A stretch of DNA of 64,000 nucleotides from Oscarella lobularis. Its lineage: Eukaryota; Porifera; Homoscleromorpha; Homosclerophorida; Oscarellidae. The DNA lies in NCBI RefSeq assembly GCF_947507565.1, contig NC_089187.1, positions 1,922,001 to 1,986,000 on the forward strand. The letters run 5' to 3'. A model generated the notes under the pieces. That model did no database searches. It saw nothing but the letters and a program-made list of their open reading frames with translations, and was not told the origin of the DNA. Below, in pieces: positions 25,748 to 39,800 of this stretch. Position 1 is the first letter of the stretch; each line of letters starts with the position of its first letter. The position numbers and the translations under genes are program-made.

Positions 25748-28700
25748 ATGGCGAAAACCTGCTTAGCGCAATTTTTATTACTCCTTTCTAGCTGCGCAAT
25801 CCGCTTTGCAGCGGCGTCGAATTGTGCATGTAATTTGCGTCAATTGCACAAATTTATTCACTAATCGAGACTCCATCGTCTAGTCGATTGCACTTATACC
25901 GAATGGACGCCTTGGAGTTACAGTTACTCACGCGGATCCTATCCGTGGAACACTGAAAAGCGCCACTTCCGAAAGCGATCGGTCATTCAATTCGATTACG
26001 GAAGCGGGACCCCGTGTCCGGCGCTCACAGACGATACGCTCATATCCAAGACAAGTTGCCCCGTCGTGAACACAAGCTCAAAACCCTATCTTATAAAATA
26101 CATTATCGAAGACGCGAGAGCTGATATGACAGGGACTGGTTCGTGTTATGTAAGGTTTAGAACAAGGACAAAAGAATGACGTTTGTATGAATTCCGTTTT
26201 TTGCTACATCTAGACAAACGGCAACTGCGACTCGAAAATTTTGTTCCAAGAAGTGGTCGGGGACGGAGCGCAATGCGATGACGGCAGGACGCTTGATAAA
26301 TCGGACAAGTGCAAAATATATCGTGATCTCAGAGACAGGGAGTCCGCCACGTGCTTTGGAACGCATTACATCTGCCGGTGGTGCGAGTACCAGGACGGCT
26401 ACACGTGCACGCTGAAGGGCGGCATTTGCGTTATTGATTCGTTATGTCGTGGACAATTCGTAAAGAATCCGGATAACCAATGCCAGGTTAGCTGCTCCCA
26501 CGCAATTACAAAGGCAGATTCTAAGCCGGGGCTCCTTTAACTGCCTTTCCCTTTCCCTGGTCTCCGACGAGAACTTTATCCCAACAACTAGGGAAAGGGA
26601 TCTGGCGCAAGCGAGACAAAATAGAACTGACCTCTTCATTTTCGGTGCAGTGGTGCGACGTCTGTTCGCAGAAGGACGCGTGGACGAACATGAACGGGCA
26701 GCTGTGCGACGACGGCGAACTCTGCACAAAAGACGACCAGTGCCGCGATGGCACGTGCGTCGGGACGCCTTTTACCTGCGAAAGTTGCGAAGAGTGCTCC
26801 GGCGACGGCTGCAAAGTGAAGGACGGCTTCTGTGCGATCGACAACGTCTGCTACAATGACCAGGATCCAAATCCCAGCAACGAAGAGTGTCTGGTGAGAT
26901 GAATTATTACCCGTTGCATGTCCTTAATTTGCCCATTTTATCTTTGTCATTCAGATATGCGACTCATCGACGTCCAAGTCCGTCTGGACTTCGCGAAATG
27001 CGAATTGCGACGACAACGACCCTTGCACGTACAACGACTTTTGCCAGACCGATGGCCTGTGCAAAGGCGTTCTCCTCTCCTGCAATCTTCCATGTGAATC
27101 GTGCGACGGGACGAATGCGTGTCAAGTCGACGGGTGCGTGATCGACGGCGCGTGCGGCTGTCTCGTCGACGGCGAGTGCTACGCAGACGGCGCCGAAAAT
27201 CCGGCCAATCAGTGCCAATTCTGTCACACGGGAAACAGCCGAACGGCGTGGACCGACTACGCCGACGGAAAGGAGTGCAATGACAGCGATCCGTGCACGA
27301 GAGATGACAAGTGTCACTTTCAAATTCAATCGGCGATCTGCAGCGGAATCGACTTTTCGTCGGAATCCGCCTGCATGGAAGTGAGTCCGTGCGTCAAGGA
27401 GACGTACTGCGACGGCACCGAGTGTCGGCCCGTCTACTACGCGACCGATCGTCAGTGCTATGCAAATGCTGACAAATGCGACTATCCGGACCTGTTCTGT
27501 AGCGGCAATCACGCCGAGTGTCGCTACTGCGTCAACGAGGGCGCGTGCACGTCGGTGACGCCGGCGAACTCGCCCAAGCCCGTTCGCGGCGTCGACTTGC
27601 GCTACGCGGCGACGTTCGTCTACAAGACGGGAACGTCCGAGTATCTCGACGTCGTTTACGCGCCGAACGGGAACGGCTATCTGATGTTGACGAGTGCAAG
27701 CACAATTCAAATTCGATTTCAGAACTACACCGTGCCGTGCGACGACGTCACGTTTCACTGGCGTATTGTTCGCACAGTTGACGACGTCGTCGTCTATTCG
27801 CAGGTCGACGAAGCGAGCAGCGACGGAACGTTGGATGTCGAGGCGGTCGACAAATTGTCGCTCGACAACGGCGCGGTCTATCGAATTGTCGTCGATGCGA
27901 GAAACGTGCGAAACGTAAGTTCAATCGACGAGTCTGAGAATATTTTGGTCGACACGACGGCTCCCCTTATGGGAGACGTGTACGACGGAAGCGCCGTCGA
28001 AGGCGACCGCGACTATCAGACAAGTACGACGACGATTACGGCGCATTGGGACCCGGATGCCTTGCTCGACGACGAAAGCGGCATGGATACGAGTTCGTAC
28101 GAGATTGCTGTCGGAACGACGGCCGGCGGCACTGACGTCAGCGACTACGTTTACGCCAACGTGTCAAGCGCGACCGTAGACGGTTTGAATCTTAACGACG
28201 GCGTGACGTATTATGTGACGTTGAAGGTGGCCAATTTGGCTGGGCTCGTTTCGACGGCTTCGTCGGACGGCGTCACTGTCGACGTCACGGAACCCGTTCC
28301 CGGAACTCTGGCGATCGTCGCCAGTACGATGGATCCAAGCCAAATCGACTACATTGCGAATCGGACGAATCGAATAGATGCTTATCTTAGCGACTGTCAA
28401 GATCCCGAGAGCGGTATATTGGAAACGGAGTATCGCGTTTGCGTTCGAAAGGTTACCGAGACGACGGACACGGCGTGCAACGACGATCGCGTCTACACCT
28501 GTTCCGATCCTCTCTCGTGCTTCATGGACATTGAACTTGACGTATACAAAGACAGCGAAATCCTCGATGAGGACGCTTTGATGTCCGGGTATTACTACAC
28601 TGTTATTCTTCAAGTGACAAACGGTGCTGGAGCCGCTGTGACGCTTTCCTCCAATGCTGTTCTAGTCGACTATAGTGCGCCGACGGTCGGCACGGTGCTC

Positions 28701-31700
28701 GACGGCACGTCCGATCCTGAAGCGGACTTCCAGGCCGACAATACGTCTCTTCATGCCCGGTGGTCTGGCATAAAAGACGAGCAGAGTACACTCGATTATT
28801 GCCAGTTGGCCGTCTTCAAAAATTTTGGCCTACCCGGCGAGAAAATCGTCTCGCCGTTCGAAGACGTTCCGACTGAAGGCGAAACGACCGTGACGAACCT
28901 CGTTCTTTATACAGGAACACGTTACTATTCCGTCGTCAAGTGCTACAACAAAGCCGGACTATTCTCTCACTCGTCATCAGACGGGGTCTTCATTGACGCC
29001 TTTCCTCCGACGCCGACCGAAATCAAAGACATTCGCTACGAAGAGAACTTAGCCGACGTGAACGCCGACGCCGACTTTCAGACATCGTTGGACGGAATCA
29101 AAACAAAGTGGAAAGTCTTCTCGGCGGCCAGCGGTCTCGACGTTTGTAGTTGGTCGTTGAACGACGGTGACTGGACGCAGATACCACCCTACAACGCAAC
29201 TCACGTTCTCACCATACAGCTGAACGAAGGCGACTTGTATGTCGCTGCCGTTCAATGTACGAGTTTCTCGGGACTTACGACGACGGTGAAATCGGACGGA
29301 ATTACGCCCGACTCGACAGGGCCGATTGCCGGCGTTGTTGTTGACTTGTGTCCCGATTTCTGCGGCGTTGATGACGACATTTCGTACACATCGAGCGTCG
29401 ACGTTCTGCGCTTTCGCTGGGACGGCTTTGGCGACGACGAAAGCGGCATCGCGTCGTACGCTTGGAATTACGACGAAACGTGCGCCGGCTTCTTTCTCCT
29501 AGCTGAATTTCGCGAAGTTCCCGAAGGCCAAACTGAGGTGATTGGCAACGTCACGCTCGTTCAGAACACCGTCTACTGTGTCGCCGTTCGCGCCACAAAT
29601 GGAGCCGGGCTAAAAATCGATGCCCAAAGCGACGGCTTTCGAGTCGATCACACGCCGCCGGACGAAGTCGCCGCGATGGACGGCACGAGTCCGACAGCCG
29701 ACATCGACTCGCAGACTGAGAGTACGTCGATTACGTTCACGTGGTCGTTGATTACAGACGCCGAATCGTACATACTCGAGCTCGAAGTCGGTCTCGGCAC
29801 GGCGCCGAACGAAGACGACGTCGTTCCCTTGACGCCCTTAGGAAACGCGACGACGACTTACACGTTCGACAGCCTCGATCTCGTTGTCGGTCAGGTCTAC
29901 TTTTCGAAAGTTTGCGCAACGAACGGCGCCCGTTTGACGACGTGCGTTCACACGGACGGCATCCTAATTGACGAACCGCCGCCCGTTGGAGACACCGGTG
30001 TCGAAATTGGCGTCGTGCCGCCGCCTATTCACTATCAGGCGAACGAAACGCATCTGTTCGCTTACTGGTACAAATATCCGGCTTCGACAATCGTCGGTCA
30101 CTTCGCTATGGGAATCGGAACGTCGGATCAGGATCCGGACGTCATGGACTATGTCGATGTTGGAACGAATGTCTCGTACGACACCGACGTTTCTCTTCAG
30201 GCGGGCGCTACATACTACGCTCTCGTAAAATTGTTTGATCTTTCTGGTGGAGAAAAAGAGACTACGCCTTCTTATGGCGTGGTTGTTGACAATACACCGC
30301 CAATTGCGCCGGCGACCGTCCAACTTCGCATACTAAGCGAAATGATCATCGAGGCATCGTGGGACGATTTTGCGGAAGACGAATCGTTTGTTCGTTATTA
30401 CAAATGGGCGGTTGGTACGAGTCCTTGCGGCGCCGAAGTCCATCCGTATACGAACGTGGGTCAACAAACAACGGCGAATCGACAAATTGAATTCGTTTCG
30501 GGTCTCACGTATTACGTTGCCGTCTCAGCGTTGAACGCCGCTGGACTGACGTCAAAGGCATGCTCCGACGGTGTTCTATACGACGATAGCCCGCCTGTTG
30601 CCGGAAACGTCCGAGACGGCTGGGAAACGGGTAAGGATATTGACTACGAGACGAAAGAGATGACGATCGCGGCGAATTGGGACTCGTTCGTGGACGGCGA
30701 TAGCGGGGTGACGAGGTGCTTCGTCGGAATCGGAACCAGTCGCGTTCTCGCCGACAAATCGCCTTTCGTCGAAGTGTCGCCTAGCGTAACTCTGTACGAG
30801 TTCGTCGGCGTCGCTTTGGAGCCTGGAAAGACGTTTTACGCTCTCGTCAACTGCACAAACGGCGTCGGCATGGCGATACTTGGGTCTTCAGATGGTGTCG
30901 TAGTTGACGACACTCCGCCCGTCGCGGGCACTGTAACGACGCTCCGGTATCAGTCGTCTTCGAGCGAGCTGCAAGCGTGGTGGAAAAATTTTAGCGATGC
31001 GGAGAGTTTCGTGTACGTATGCGACTGGGCGATCGGAACCGAGGAGAATCCTGAACAAGTGCAGAAGTTTCAGAGTGTTTTCCTGAATGAAAAAGCCGTC
31101 GCAAATGGGCTTTCTCTAAGCACTGGTGTCTCGTATATCGTCACCGTTCAGTGTAGTAACGGTGCCGGTCTGTCCGCTAGTGCGTCGTCCGACGGTCTGA
31201 TCGTCGACGTGTCTTCGCCCGACGGCGGTAACGTTTACGACGGCGCTGAAGGCGACATTGATTGGCACGATTCCACGATTGGCATTGATTCGCACTGGTC
31301 GGACTTCAGCGATCCCGAAAGTGGCATTGTCCAGTACAAGTGGTTTCTTGGAACGTACGCAGGTGGCTGCGAAGTCGCTTCGGTGTTGAACCTTCCGCCG
31401 GACTCGACTTCGTACAGCTGCGAGCAATGCGTTTTCCTCGCTGGAATGAGATACTATATAACGGTCGTCGCTGTGAACGGAGCGGGACTAAAAATGAGCA
31501 ACGCTTCCGACGGTTTCGTCGTTGATCTAACGGAACCCAATTCGGGAATTTTGTCTGATGCCAAATGGGCGACGAACGATTGGCTGCAGTTCACGTGGAC
31601 CGGCGGCGACGACTACGAAAGCGGACCGCCGCAGTGCGTTCTTGTAGCAATAGGCAGTGAAGGCGCGTTGACCCAGAATCCGCTGCAAAGCAACACCAAC

Positions 31701-34049
31701 CAAGTAGTCTTCGTCGAGAGAACGAGTCTTCCCGAAGCCGACGTTCTGACGTTATCAATCAATTGCACAGATCAAGCCGGCATGTCGAGCGCGTCGCCGA
31801 TCATAACCGTCGACGCTTCTCCTCCCATTCAAGGTGCCGTTTATCTGCTTTACTACGACGCCTTCTCCATAACAATCAGATGGGACCACTTTTATGATCC
31901 AGAATCGGCGCTTACGACGATGACGTTCCGCTTTAGCACCGCTTTTTTTAACGAAAGCGTCTCCACTTCGGCATCGGACACTCAGTATACCTATCGTGCT
32001 CCAAACGCAGTAGGAGTGATTGGAAACGTGTACGACGTTTCAGCGAGCGCTCGCAGTGCAGTCGGTCTCCAATCGCCGTCCGTCGTCGAAACTTTCAACT
32101 TCAGCCATCCCCAATCCTCACTTGACTTCAATTACTGCTGCGACATAGAACTCTCACTCCCCTCTAATACGACAATTCGTACCCGGTGGAATTGGCGATG
32201 CGGACTCAACGACGAATCTACTCGACTTGGATACCGTTACAGATACAGCATTGGAACCGTTCCTGATGGAAGCCAGATACTCGACTTTACGAACGTCGGT
32301 ACGGCGAGAGAGGCGCTCTGCGATGACTGCGAGCTCATCCAAGCTGCTGACTACTACGTGACATTGCACGCATCTTCGGACGACTTTCAAACGTACAGTA
32401 GTCGACAGTCGAGTCCGTTTCTTATCGATCTGACGCCGCCCGTGTCTTCTGAGCCCGTGCAGGATGGGCTGCAAGGCGACAAAGACTACTACGAATACAA
32501 CGAAACGTTTGCCGCTACGTGGGTCGGTGTCCACGATCCCGAGACTTCCATCAAGTACTGCAACGCATCAGTGCTGGAGAAGAGCGGAGAAACAGTTGTA
32601 TGGAATATGGACGAGATTCCTCTTGCGACCGTTTCCGGCGTCCATTTGCCGTGGATTCACGCGCACACTTATCGCACTCGATTTCTCTGCGTATCGGGCG
32701 GCGGTCTGTGGGCCGCAAAAGAATCCGACGGCTTCACGGTCGACGCGACCCCTCCCACGGTAGGTCGCGTTGCTATGGCGATTTTGAACGGGTGGCGATC
32801 GTTTGCTAATGTCTCGGCAACGTGGTCGGGATTCAACGACGCCGAAAGCCGCATTGCTTTCTACAGTTGGTCTCTTGTCGAGACATCCAAACAGTACGTC
32901 GACGAATTCTTCGTATTCGTGGGAACTGAAACGTCTTTCACCGCAGTGGTGAATCTAACAAAGGGACATTGGTACGAAATTGTTGTTCGCGCGACGAACG
33001 GGGCCGGTTTACAATCGCACGGCAGTTCTTCCCCTACGGTGTACGACTTGACGGCGCCGGTCGGTTCCTACGTCAACGACGGCAATTTGAAAAACGACGT
33101 CGATTATCTGACGTCATCAAGAGGTTTCGAATCTTCGTGGGGCGAAATGATCGATCCCCAGACAAGAATCGTCGAATGCTTTTGGTATGTCGGTAGAGCG
33201 CCGAACAGCTCGAGCGTTCTATCGCCGCGTGCTGTCGCGGTCGGCGCGGGAAGCGGTCAATGCGACGACTGCGTGCTGAGCAGCGGTGTGCGATATTATT
33301 CCACGCTCTCGTGTTACAACGAAGCCGGACTTCAAGGCTTTCTTTCTTCCGACGGGGTTCTTGTCGATGTTTCGCCACCCGTCGCCGGCCGGGTTTACAG
33401 CGGCAACGCGCGATCTCTTCACATGCAGTATAGAAGTAATTTGCTCGCGACCAACTGCAGTTGGGAAAACTTTACTGACAAGGAGAGCGGAATTAGTATG
33501 TATACCGTGTGTTTGGGCAAGATGAAGGGCACGTGCGACGTGGCAGTAGCACAGGGACTCACCTCCAATATATCGCTGTGGACTTTCTCTGGGCTTGAAT
33601 TGGTAGACAAAGAATATTACTTCTGCACTGTCACGGCGCAAAATCGAGCTGGCCTAAATGCAACTGCGTCGTCGGAAGGCGTCAAAATTGACCTAACAAA
33701 GCCCATTGCCGGTACGGTTATTGACAGCTCTGACGGCAAGTCAGCCTGCAGATCAGACAACGCTACTACCATTGCTTCCTGGTCTCATTTTTCTGACGTG
33801 GAGTCGGGCATTGTCGAGTATGAGTGGGGTGTTGGAACGGCAGCGGGATCTGATGACGTTCTTCCCTTTGATTCTGTTGGTCTGAGTGAATCAGCGACAA
33901 GCAATGCCACGATGCCAGTCGGAATGGTGTATGTTTCGGTGAGGGCGACGAACGGTGCGGGATTGACGGTCGTTGGGGTTTCTGAAGGAAAACTGGTTTA
34001 TGAGTTTGGGCATGTTCCTCCGAGCTGTGTTTTGTTTGAGTCTTATTAG
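25748..34049 (+). CDS. Secreted TSP1-like / Cys-rich / 20x fibronectin-III-like repeat protein
   Basis: A complete gene of five exons: 25748-25829, 25884-26149, 26214-26486, 26651-26893 and 26955-34049 (2,652 residues). All phases match. The signal peptide is MAKTCLAQFLLLLSSCAIRF. Exon 2 encodes a TSP1-like module (CTYTEWTPWS, then YGSGTPCPAL). Exons 3-5 encode Cys-rich modules with G.LCDD/CTKDDQCRDGTCVGT grammar. From about residue 490 there are 20 repeats of the same type as in the giant minus-strand gene (YDG..DIDY, ESGI, VGT, AGL, SDG..VD.TPP). The last repeat degenerates into a short tail and stop at 34049, with no membrane segment. The two genes are diverging head to head, which suggests an old inverted duplication of the repeat array. 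The role is probably matrix or cell-surface adhesion; the molecular partner is unknown. Confidence 0.85.
27580..34010 (+). repeat. 20 fibronectin-III-like repeats of the plus-strand gene
   Basis: I counted 20 unit ends of the form VD.TPP or a variant (for example [26 protein letters not shown]). Units are 100-115 residues long and lie in one 7.1-kb exon, with no introns between repeats, the same one-exon organisation as the array in the divergent neighbour. Confidence 0.85.
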
Positions 34050-34159
34050 GACGAGATGTGTTGTCAATGTGCTCCCACTGACAAGAGTATTAATTTTCGG
34101 TCATCCACCATTGACGAATCTCTACATGACAGATTAGCAGAAAATTTGGTATTAAACGA

Positions 34160-34360
34160 CACCTAAATTACCTCCAAATCCATTGACCACCTAAACGCCT
34201 CAACTAAAGAAACATATACTACACCTAATTGCCCAATTCCTAAAGGCTAGGTAAGCACAAGAGTGTGATAAAATGACACCTAAATTACCTCGAATCCATT
34301 GGCCTAGATATAATTAAGCCTATATTCTAATCAACCTAAATTACCTCAAAAAATCCATTG
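34160..34360. repeat. Three copies of an ACCTAAATTACCTC...ATCCATTG motif
   Basis: Copies are at 34160-34185, 34278-34301 and 34334-34360. They share ACCTAAATTACCTC and, after 1-5 variable bases, AATCCATTG. Spacing is irregular (about 118 and 56 bp). May be the remains of a small repeated element. Confidence 0.65.
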
Positions 34361-35290
34361 ATATCGTCTAACCGGGGTGGCGGCTGCCAGCTGAGCACGT
34401 TGGGGGAGGGAGCTACAAACCTAACTACTTTTTCCGGACATCCACCCTACCCTACTGGCAGCCACCCTAAACCCTAATGCAACGCATTGCGGTATCGTGG
34501 TTGCAGCGTGAGCACGAATGTAGAAATTGATGGACACTACAGTACAGCTTTTTGTTGTCCCCACTATGCTCCCTGTCTCGTACATAAGGAGACCCCATTA
34601 GCAATTTTTCAATTAGAAGAGGAGAGCTTCATGCCGTCGTTCCATTGCTCCACGCTCACGAGCCCCCACCCGCCCCTTAATCGTTTAGATTCAGTCGAAA
34701 ATCAAGTCTATGACTCGGGAGCCGAAGCAATGGCCCAACACATGCAATCCACAAGATATGCACGCGACAGAGGAGCACCCAACCCCCTACGTGCACGTCC
34801 TACACCCGCCGTGGAGGACCCAAAGGAATGCGGTGCAAACCTGTCTGTCTTCTCTTCATCTGGCGGGAGATCTTTGCTATCTCCTCCCCCGACTTTAACA
34901 CGTGATATTCTTCCGGTCCACATCGAGTGTTGGCACTAATGAGAAACGCGATACGAGTGACGTTTGACAGATGACAAAAATCGTACACGCGTTTGCTTAC
35001 GTATTTCGCAGCCGAAGCGACAACTACCGTTTCGATCTGCCTCGAGGAGCTTCGTCGCTTTTCTATAAAAAAAACGATGGCAGTGTAAGAAAGCGTCGTG
35101 GCACCAAAGGGGGGTGCACTTACAGGCGAGCGGAGGCGCGCGTTCGATCCTAATGAAAACGCACCATCGCGCGTAATGCTGCGCGATCTAGAATTTTTGA
35201 TCGTAGAGTTCGTTTTGTTGGCGGAAGCAGAGCGGGAACTCTAGCTCACCGATGCGATGGCACGTGGCGTTGTCCTCGCGCCGATCGAGG

Positions 35291-35314
35291 CGCAATCCTT
35301 CGCGAAGGATTGCG
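35291..35314. repeat. Perfect 24-bp palindrome
   Basis: The left arm is CGCAATCCTTCG and the right arm is its exact reverse complement, with no spacer. It lies in an otherwise featureless spacer. Confidence 0.8.
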
Positions 35315-36855
35315 GGTATCCTGTGAAAACAGGCGTGATCACATTCCTTGTAGAAAATGGCGCTCTCACCGCCGTCTTGGGAGTCCCCGCCTTCGTTTTT
35401 CGGCCCGCCGCGAGGCGCGGTGCGCTTTCTCGGCCGCCTCGGACGCAAAGACGAACGGACGCAAAGACGAACGTGACGTGGCCGCCTGCGGTTGGAGTGG
35501 CGAGTGTCAGTCCACTCACAACGAAGCTCGGGCCGACAATGATGAGCTGCTGGATGAGCTGATGACTGCGCTGTAACGTGCGTAGTCGTATCACGTGAGT
35601 CTTTCGTGTCTCTCGAGTATCCGATCGAATCACGCTCGAACGCTATCGCGTGAGAGCGAATCATCAAAGGAAAGAAAATTTTCGATTGTTTTTCTAAAGT
35701 AGAACACAGAACGATGCTATCTCGCGAAAAAAAGTCGTGCATTGCTCAGAAATGTCAACTTCGGACGAATCTGCAGAAGCGAATGACGACCCTGTATTTA
35801 TTAATATAGGATTTTAGATCGTTAGAATTTTTCCAATATTTTTCAGACCGATATCTCAGCTTTGCAGAGTAGCGGTACTCTCACTCGTGCAGATTATCAT
35901 AGTACGTACATATGAAGTACCTGTCCTATAATTTAATGTTGCATATGACAGTAAGAGTTGGTGTGTTCAGCAATAGCATATAATGTGACATTTACTTCAA
36001 AGCAGGCCAACTCCTTTCGCTTGCTGCAGTCTGGAAAATGGTAACGTCATCATACCAGCAAGGAAATCCATGGGCATTTATAACCCAAACTGTATTTTAG
36101 TAAAGAATATTTTACTGTATGGATTAGTTGAGGTTTTCTTCTCTGGAACGCCCTGTTCTATCACGACCTTACATTTCTATGTATAAATATTCAAGCCGCA
36201 ATCAGTGAAGTAAGAAAAAACGAAAACGGAGCCTCCTTGTCATCCTCTCTTTACGTTCAACTATATGCCCCTAAAAGACATGTACTTAGATAATTAATAT
36301 TTATATGTTCATTAAATAATGACCAACGTCGAGATCGTCTTGAAACTCCTTTTCTCCTTCAAGAAGAAAACAGACGGCGTTCAGTTAAAGCTTTGATCCC
36401 GCAATGACGTTAAATTAGAGCTGCTCGCCGGACGTCGCTTTTCACTGACCTTTATTATCTCAGCAACAACGCCCATTTCTGACGACAGCTGTAGTGTAGA
36501 GCGATTCAGAGACAACTAGAAAACGCCCTTGTGAACTCGAGATACGCGAACAAAGGTTTTTTCCTACCTCAACGGGAGCCTCTCCGGCTCCCTCCCTGCA
36601 CAAGCTTAGGCGGAGTGAAACAATGTGTGTACGTCGAGTGCACTGCCTCTGCCATGCATGTCTACTTCTTAGTAGATACATCCCTCTATACATTGAACTG
36701 TGCTTTGCACTACAACTTGGAGAACACATTTCGTGCAAAGCTCACATTCACAGACTCAACAAAAACATCAACGCGAACAGAAAAAACGGAAAACAAAACC
36801 CTGAAAACCATCTACGACGGACCGGTGACACGGTTTCGTAAGCGCTCCACTAGTT

Positions 36856-39800
36856 TTACCCACGCCGAGATGCAGACAGAGCCGCTTTCTCCCCTTCCCT
36901 TTCTCCGGCCCTACCTGACCGCGCAACCGAACGCGATGGACGACAATTTTGAATCGTTTCGCCCAAGACGCATTCATTGAAAGCAGCGTCATTCACTTGA
37001 ATCGACAAAGTCGCCTCGATCGACTTCGATGGAATGCCGCTATCGGTCGAACGCAGCCTGATCGTGTAATTCTTTCCTGTCGAGGCGGTTAGAGAGTCCT
37101 CAGAACACAATCCTCTTTGATTTTTAGCCAAACAGCTCCACAACCACGGCGTAACCTTCAATTGATCCCCATCTACGCTGAATCCGTAACCGAGAGATTC
37201 TTCGTCTGAAAACTCGTACGAAAATGTTTGCCTCGCTGTCCGAGCGTTATCCGGATCCTGGGTGGAGAGTTTAGCAACCACGCCACCCACACTGACACTG
37301 TCAACAACATATCTATCTAAAAGAATTGAAGTCGGTGGTTCGTTCTCGTCCCGTACATTGACAACGAACGATTTGTTCACCGACATGGGCGGTGTTCCGT
37401 TGTCGGTCGACTTCAAAGAGATGGTGTGCTCAGTGCTATTTTCGTAGTCTAGATTTGCCGTCGACGAGACTATGAGTTGGTTTCCGTCAACATAGAATCG
37501 TCCTTCAGCGTCTTGAATCAAGGTGTAGCGGTACGATTGATTTATATCATCGTCGACGGTTACCAAATCGCCGACAATTACGTCGTTTCGATTTTCATAC
37601 ACGCTAGGAGTCGAGCCGCCAGAAATCACTATGTCCTAAGTAAGTGAATGGCAAATAACTAGACATGATGTCTATTAGCAGACTTCTCTATTCCTACCGT
37701 AGGCTTATCATTGACGTCCACAACGGTAACAGAGAAAGATGCCTCTTTAAATTTTTCGCCTTTATCAGTCGCTCGAATGAAAACGCTGTGGTTTTCACTT
37801 GTTTCGAAGTCGATATCTCCTGCCACGGTGACGTTCGCAATGCACACCGTTTTAGCCCCCTAGGCACGACTGAATTATACAAATTGGACTGTCGAGCTTT
37901 TCAAAAAGACTAACTTCAATTAAATTCGTCGCACGACAAGTTGATGCTTCGACACCAAATCTTCCATCGACGTTGTCAAGCGAAAACGTCAAAATTTGGC
38001 CCGCATCTTCGTCGAGACCTTCCACAATACCAATTACGGTGTTTGTTGCTGAATTCTCCTCGACTAGAGGATAATTGTCTTGGAAGCTCAGCTGTCCGCC
38101 ACGGTCTTTAAAGTATATTGCCACCGGCGGTTCGTTTACGTTCAGTACTTCGATGGTAAAAGTCCTATTCATCTACATAAATGAGAAGGTGTAATAAACG
38201 CAAATAAATAGACAAAAAACTTACCGACATTACTGGTTCTTTACTGTCTGTTACCTCCACCGTGACGGCATGAGACTTGCGAGTCTCGTAGTCAGTTCCG
38301 CGCGCTTTTAGTAAATCGCTACCATTTAGCTTGAACTGGCCTTCATCGTCGTCTAAGAGCGTGTACGAGAGAACGTCGCCTGCATCCTCGTCAGTGGCAA
38401 TAAACGATCCCACTAATGTGTTAATGGGCGCGTTCTCTTTGACTTGAAATGGGTCTATTTCGAGATTTCTTGGCTGATCGTTGACATCGGTCACGTAGAT
38501 CGTCAAATTGAACGTGCGACCCAGTCGAGGAGTACCGTCGTCTTCGGCACGAATTGAGATATTGTGCCACTTTGCCGTCTCGTAGTTGATTTTGCACCTT
38601 GCGCCACCGTACGCCAAACAGCGTTGATTAGAAACGGCAACGACGACGACGTCATCTTCGATCATGAAACGACCACTGGCACTATCAGTCAACGTAAACG
38701 TCACCACCTGACGAGTCGTTTGAGCATTGTCCGGATCGTCAGCGTGCAATTTACCGACAAGAGAACCGCTATCACTGTTCTCTTTTACTTCGTTGCCCTT
38801 TAATATCAAAGCGCTAGGCGCTTCGTTGACATCTGTCACGTGTATTGTAAAGTTTTTGTCGACGTACATAGGAGGAGATCCTGAGTCAATAGACCTGATG
38901 ACGACCGTGTGCTGTGACTCATCTTCATAGTCTAAACTGGCATCAGGAGTTGTCATTAGGGCCGTGCCGTCAATCATGAATCGGCCGTCGGCGGAGTTAA
39001 TCAATCTGTACGTGTGTTTGTCAGATCGGTCATCGTCGATCGTCACTAGACTAGCGACAAAGGCGTTCTTTCGATTTTCTTTGACCGAACCTTGAGACGC
39101 ATTAGAGAACTTGACGTCCTTGGGTCGATCATTGACGTTGCCAATAGCAACGACAAACTGACGAACAACAGATAGTTCTCCCGAGTCGTACACGCTAATG
39201 TTTATGCGCTGTAAGTGATCGTCGCTTTCGTAGTCGAGATCTCCTGAAACGATAAGCGTCGTCCAACAGACCGTGTTCACGCCCTGAAATCGTAAGAAAT
39301 GATACATCTAGACAACAAACCGCATCGCGCTCGTACCGGCACGTCAGTTTCGGAGTGGCACGTTGTCGTTCCCAAAGCAAAATGTCCGCCAGAGTCATCG
39401 TCCAAGAAAAACGTTAGTGTATCGTTGGCGTCGTAATCCTTAGCAACGACTTTTCCAATTATTGTTCCTTTGGGAGTATTTTCATCAACAATGGGCATTC
39501 CATTATTGAACGTCATTTGGCCGTATTCATCGGTGATGTTGACGTCAAATGGAGGCTCGTTCATGTCTAAAATTTCGATGTCGAAAGTCTTCGAGACCTA
39601 CGTAAAACAACACATAATAAATTTCTACATACAGTATAAGTTTCTAAAACAATTACGTTCATCCGTGGAATGCCGTTGTCCTGCGCTATTATCATGACAG
39701 AATAAGATCTCGCCGTCTCGTAATTTGCAGAGATTGCCATCTGCAGCTCATTCCCAATAATTCTGAAATGATCCCTATTCTCGTACGCTAGCTCAAAGGC

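Larger units (their letters stand above)
34050..36855. other. Non-coding spacer with short repeats and a palindrome
   Basis: About 2.8 kb between the end of the plus-strand gene and the 3' end of the cadherin gene. The open frames here show no domain, no codon pattern and no convincing splice sites. Visible structure consists of three copies of a 24-27-bp motif (34160-34360) and a 24-bp perfect palindrome (35291-35314). Untranslated ends of both neighbours probably occupy part of it. Confidence 0.5.

Noticed and set aside
26964-27758. 264-codon open frame on the minus strand
   Set aside because: It lies antisense to the confirmed coding exon of the plus-strand repeat gene and has no domain; it arises from the codon bias of that exon.
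34460-34482. CCCTAAACCCTAA-like stretch resembling telomere repeat
   Set aside because: Fewer than two full units; too short to call interstitial telomere DNA.
34487-34939. 150-codon open frame on the plus strand in the spacer
   Set aside because: No recognisable motif, biased Pro/Ser/His composition of random type, and no supporting splice sites.
35188-35742. 184-codon open frame on the minus strand
   Set aside because: Low-complexity Arg/His/Ser composition with no domain; overlaps the palindrome; no partner exons.
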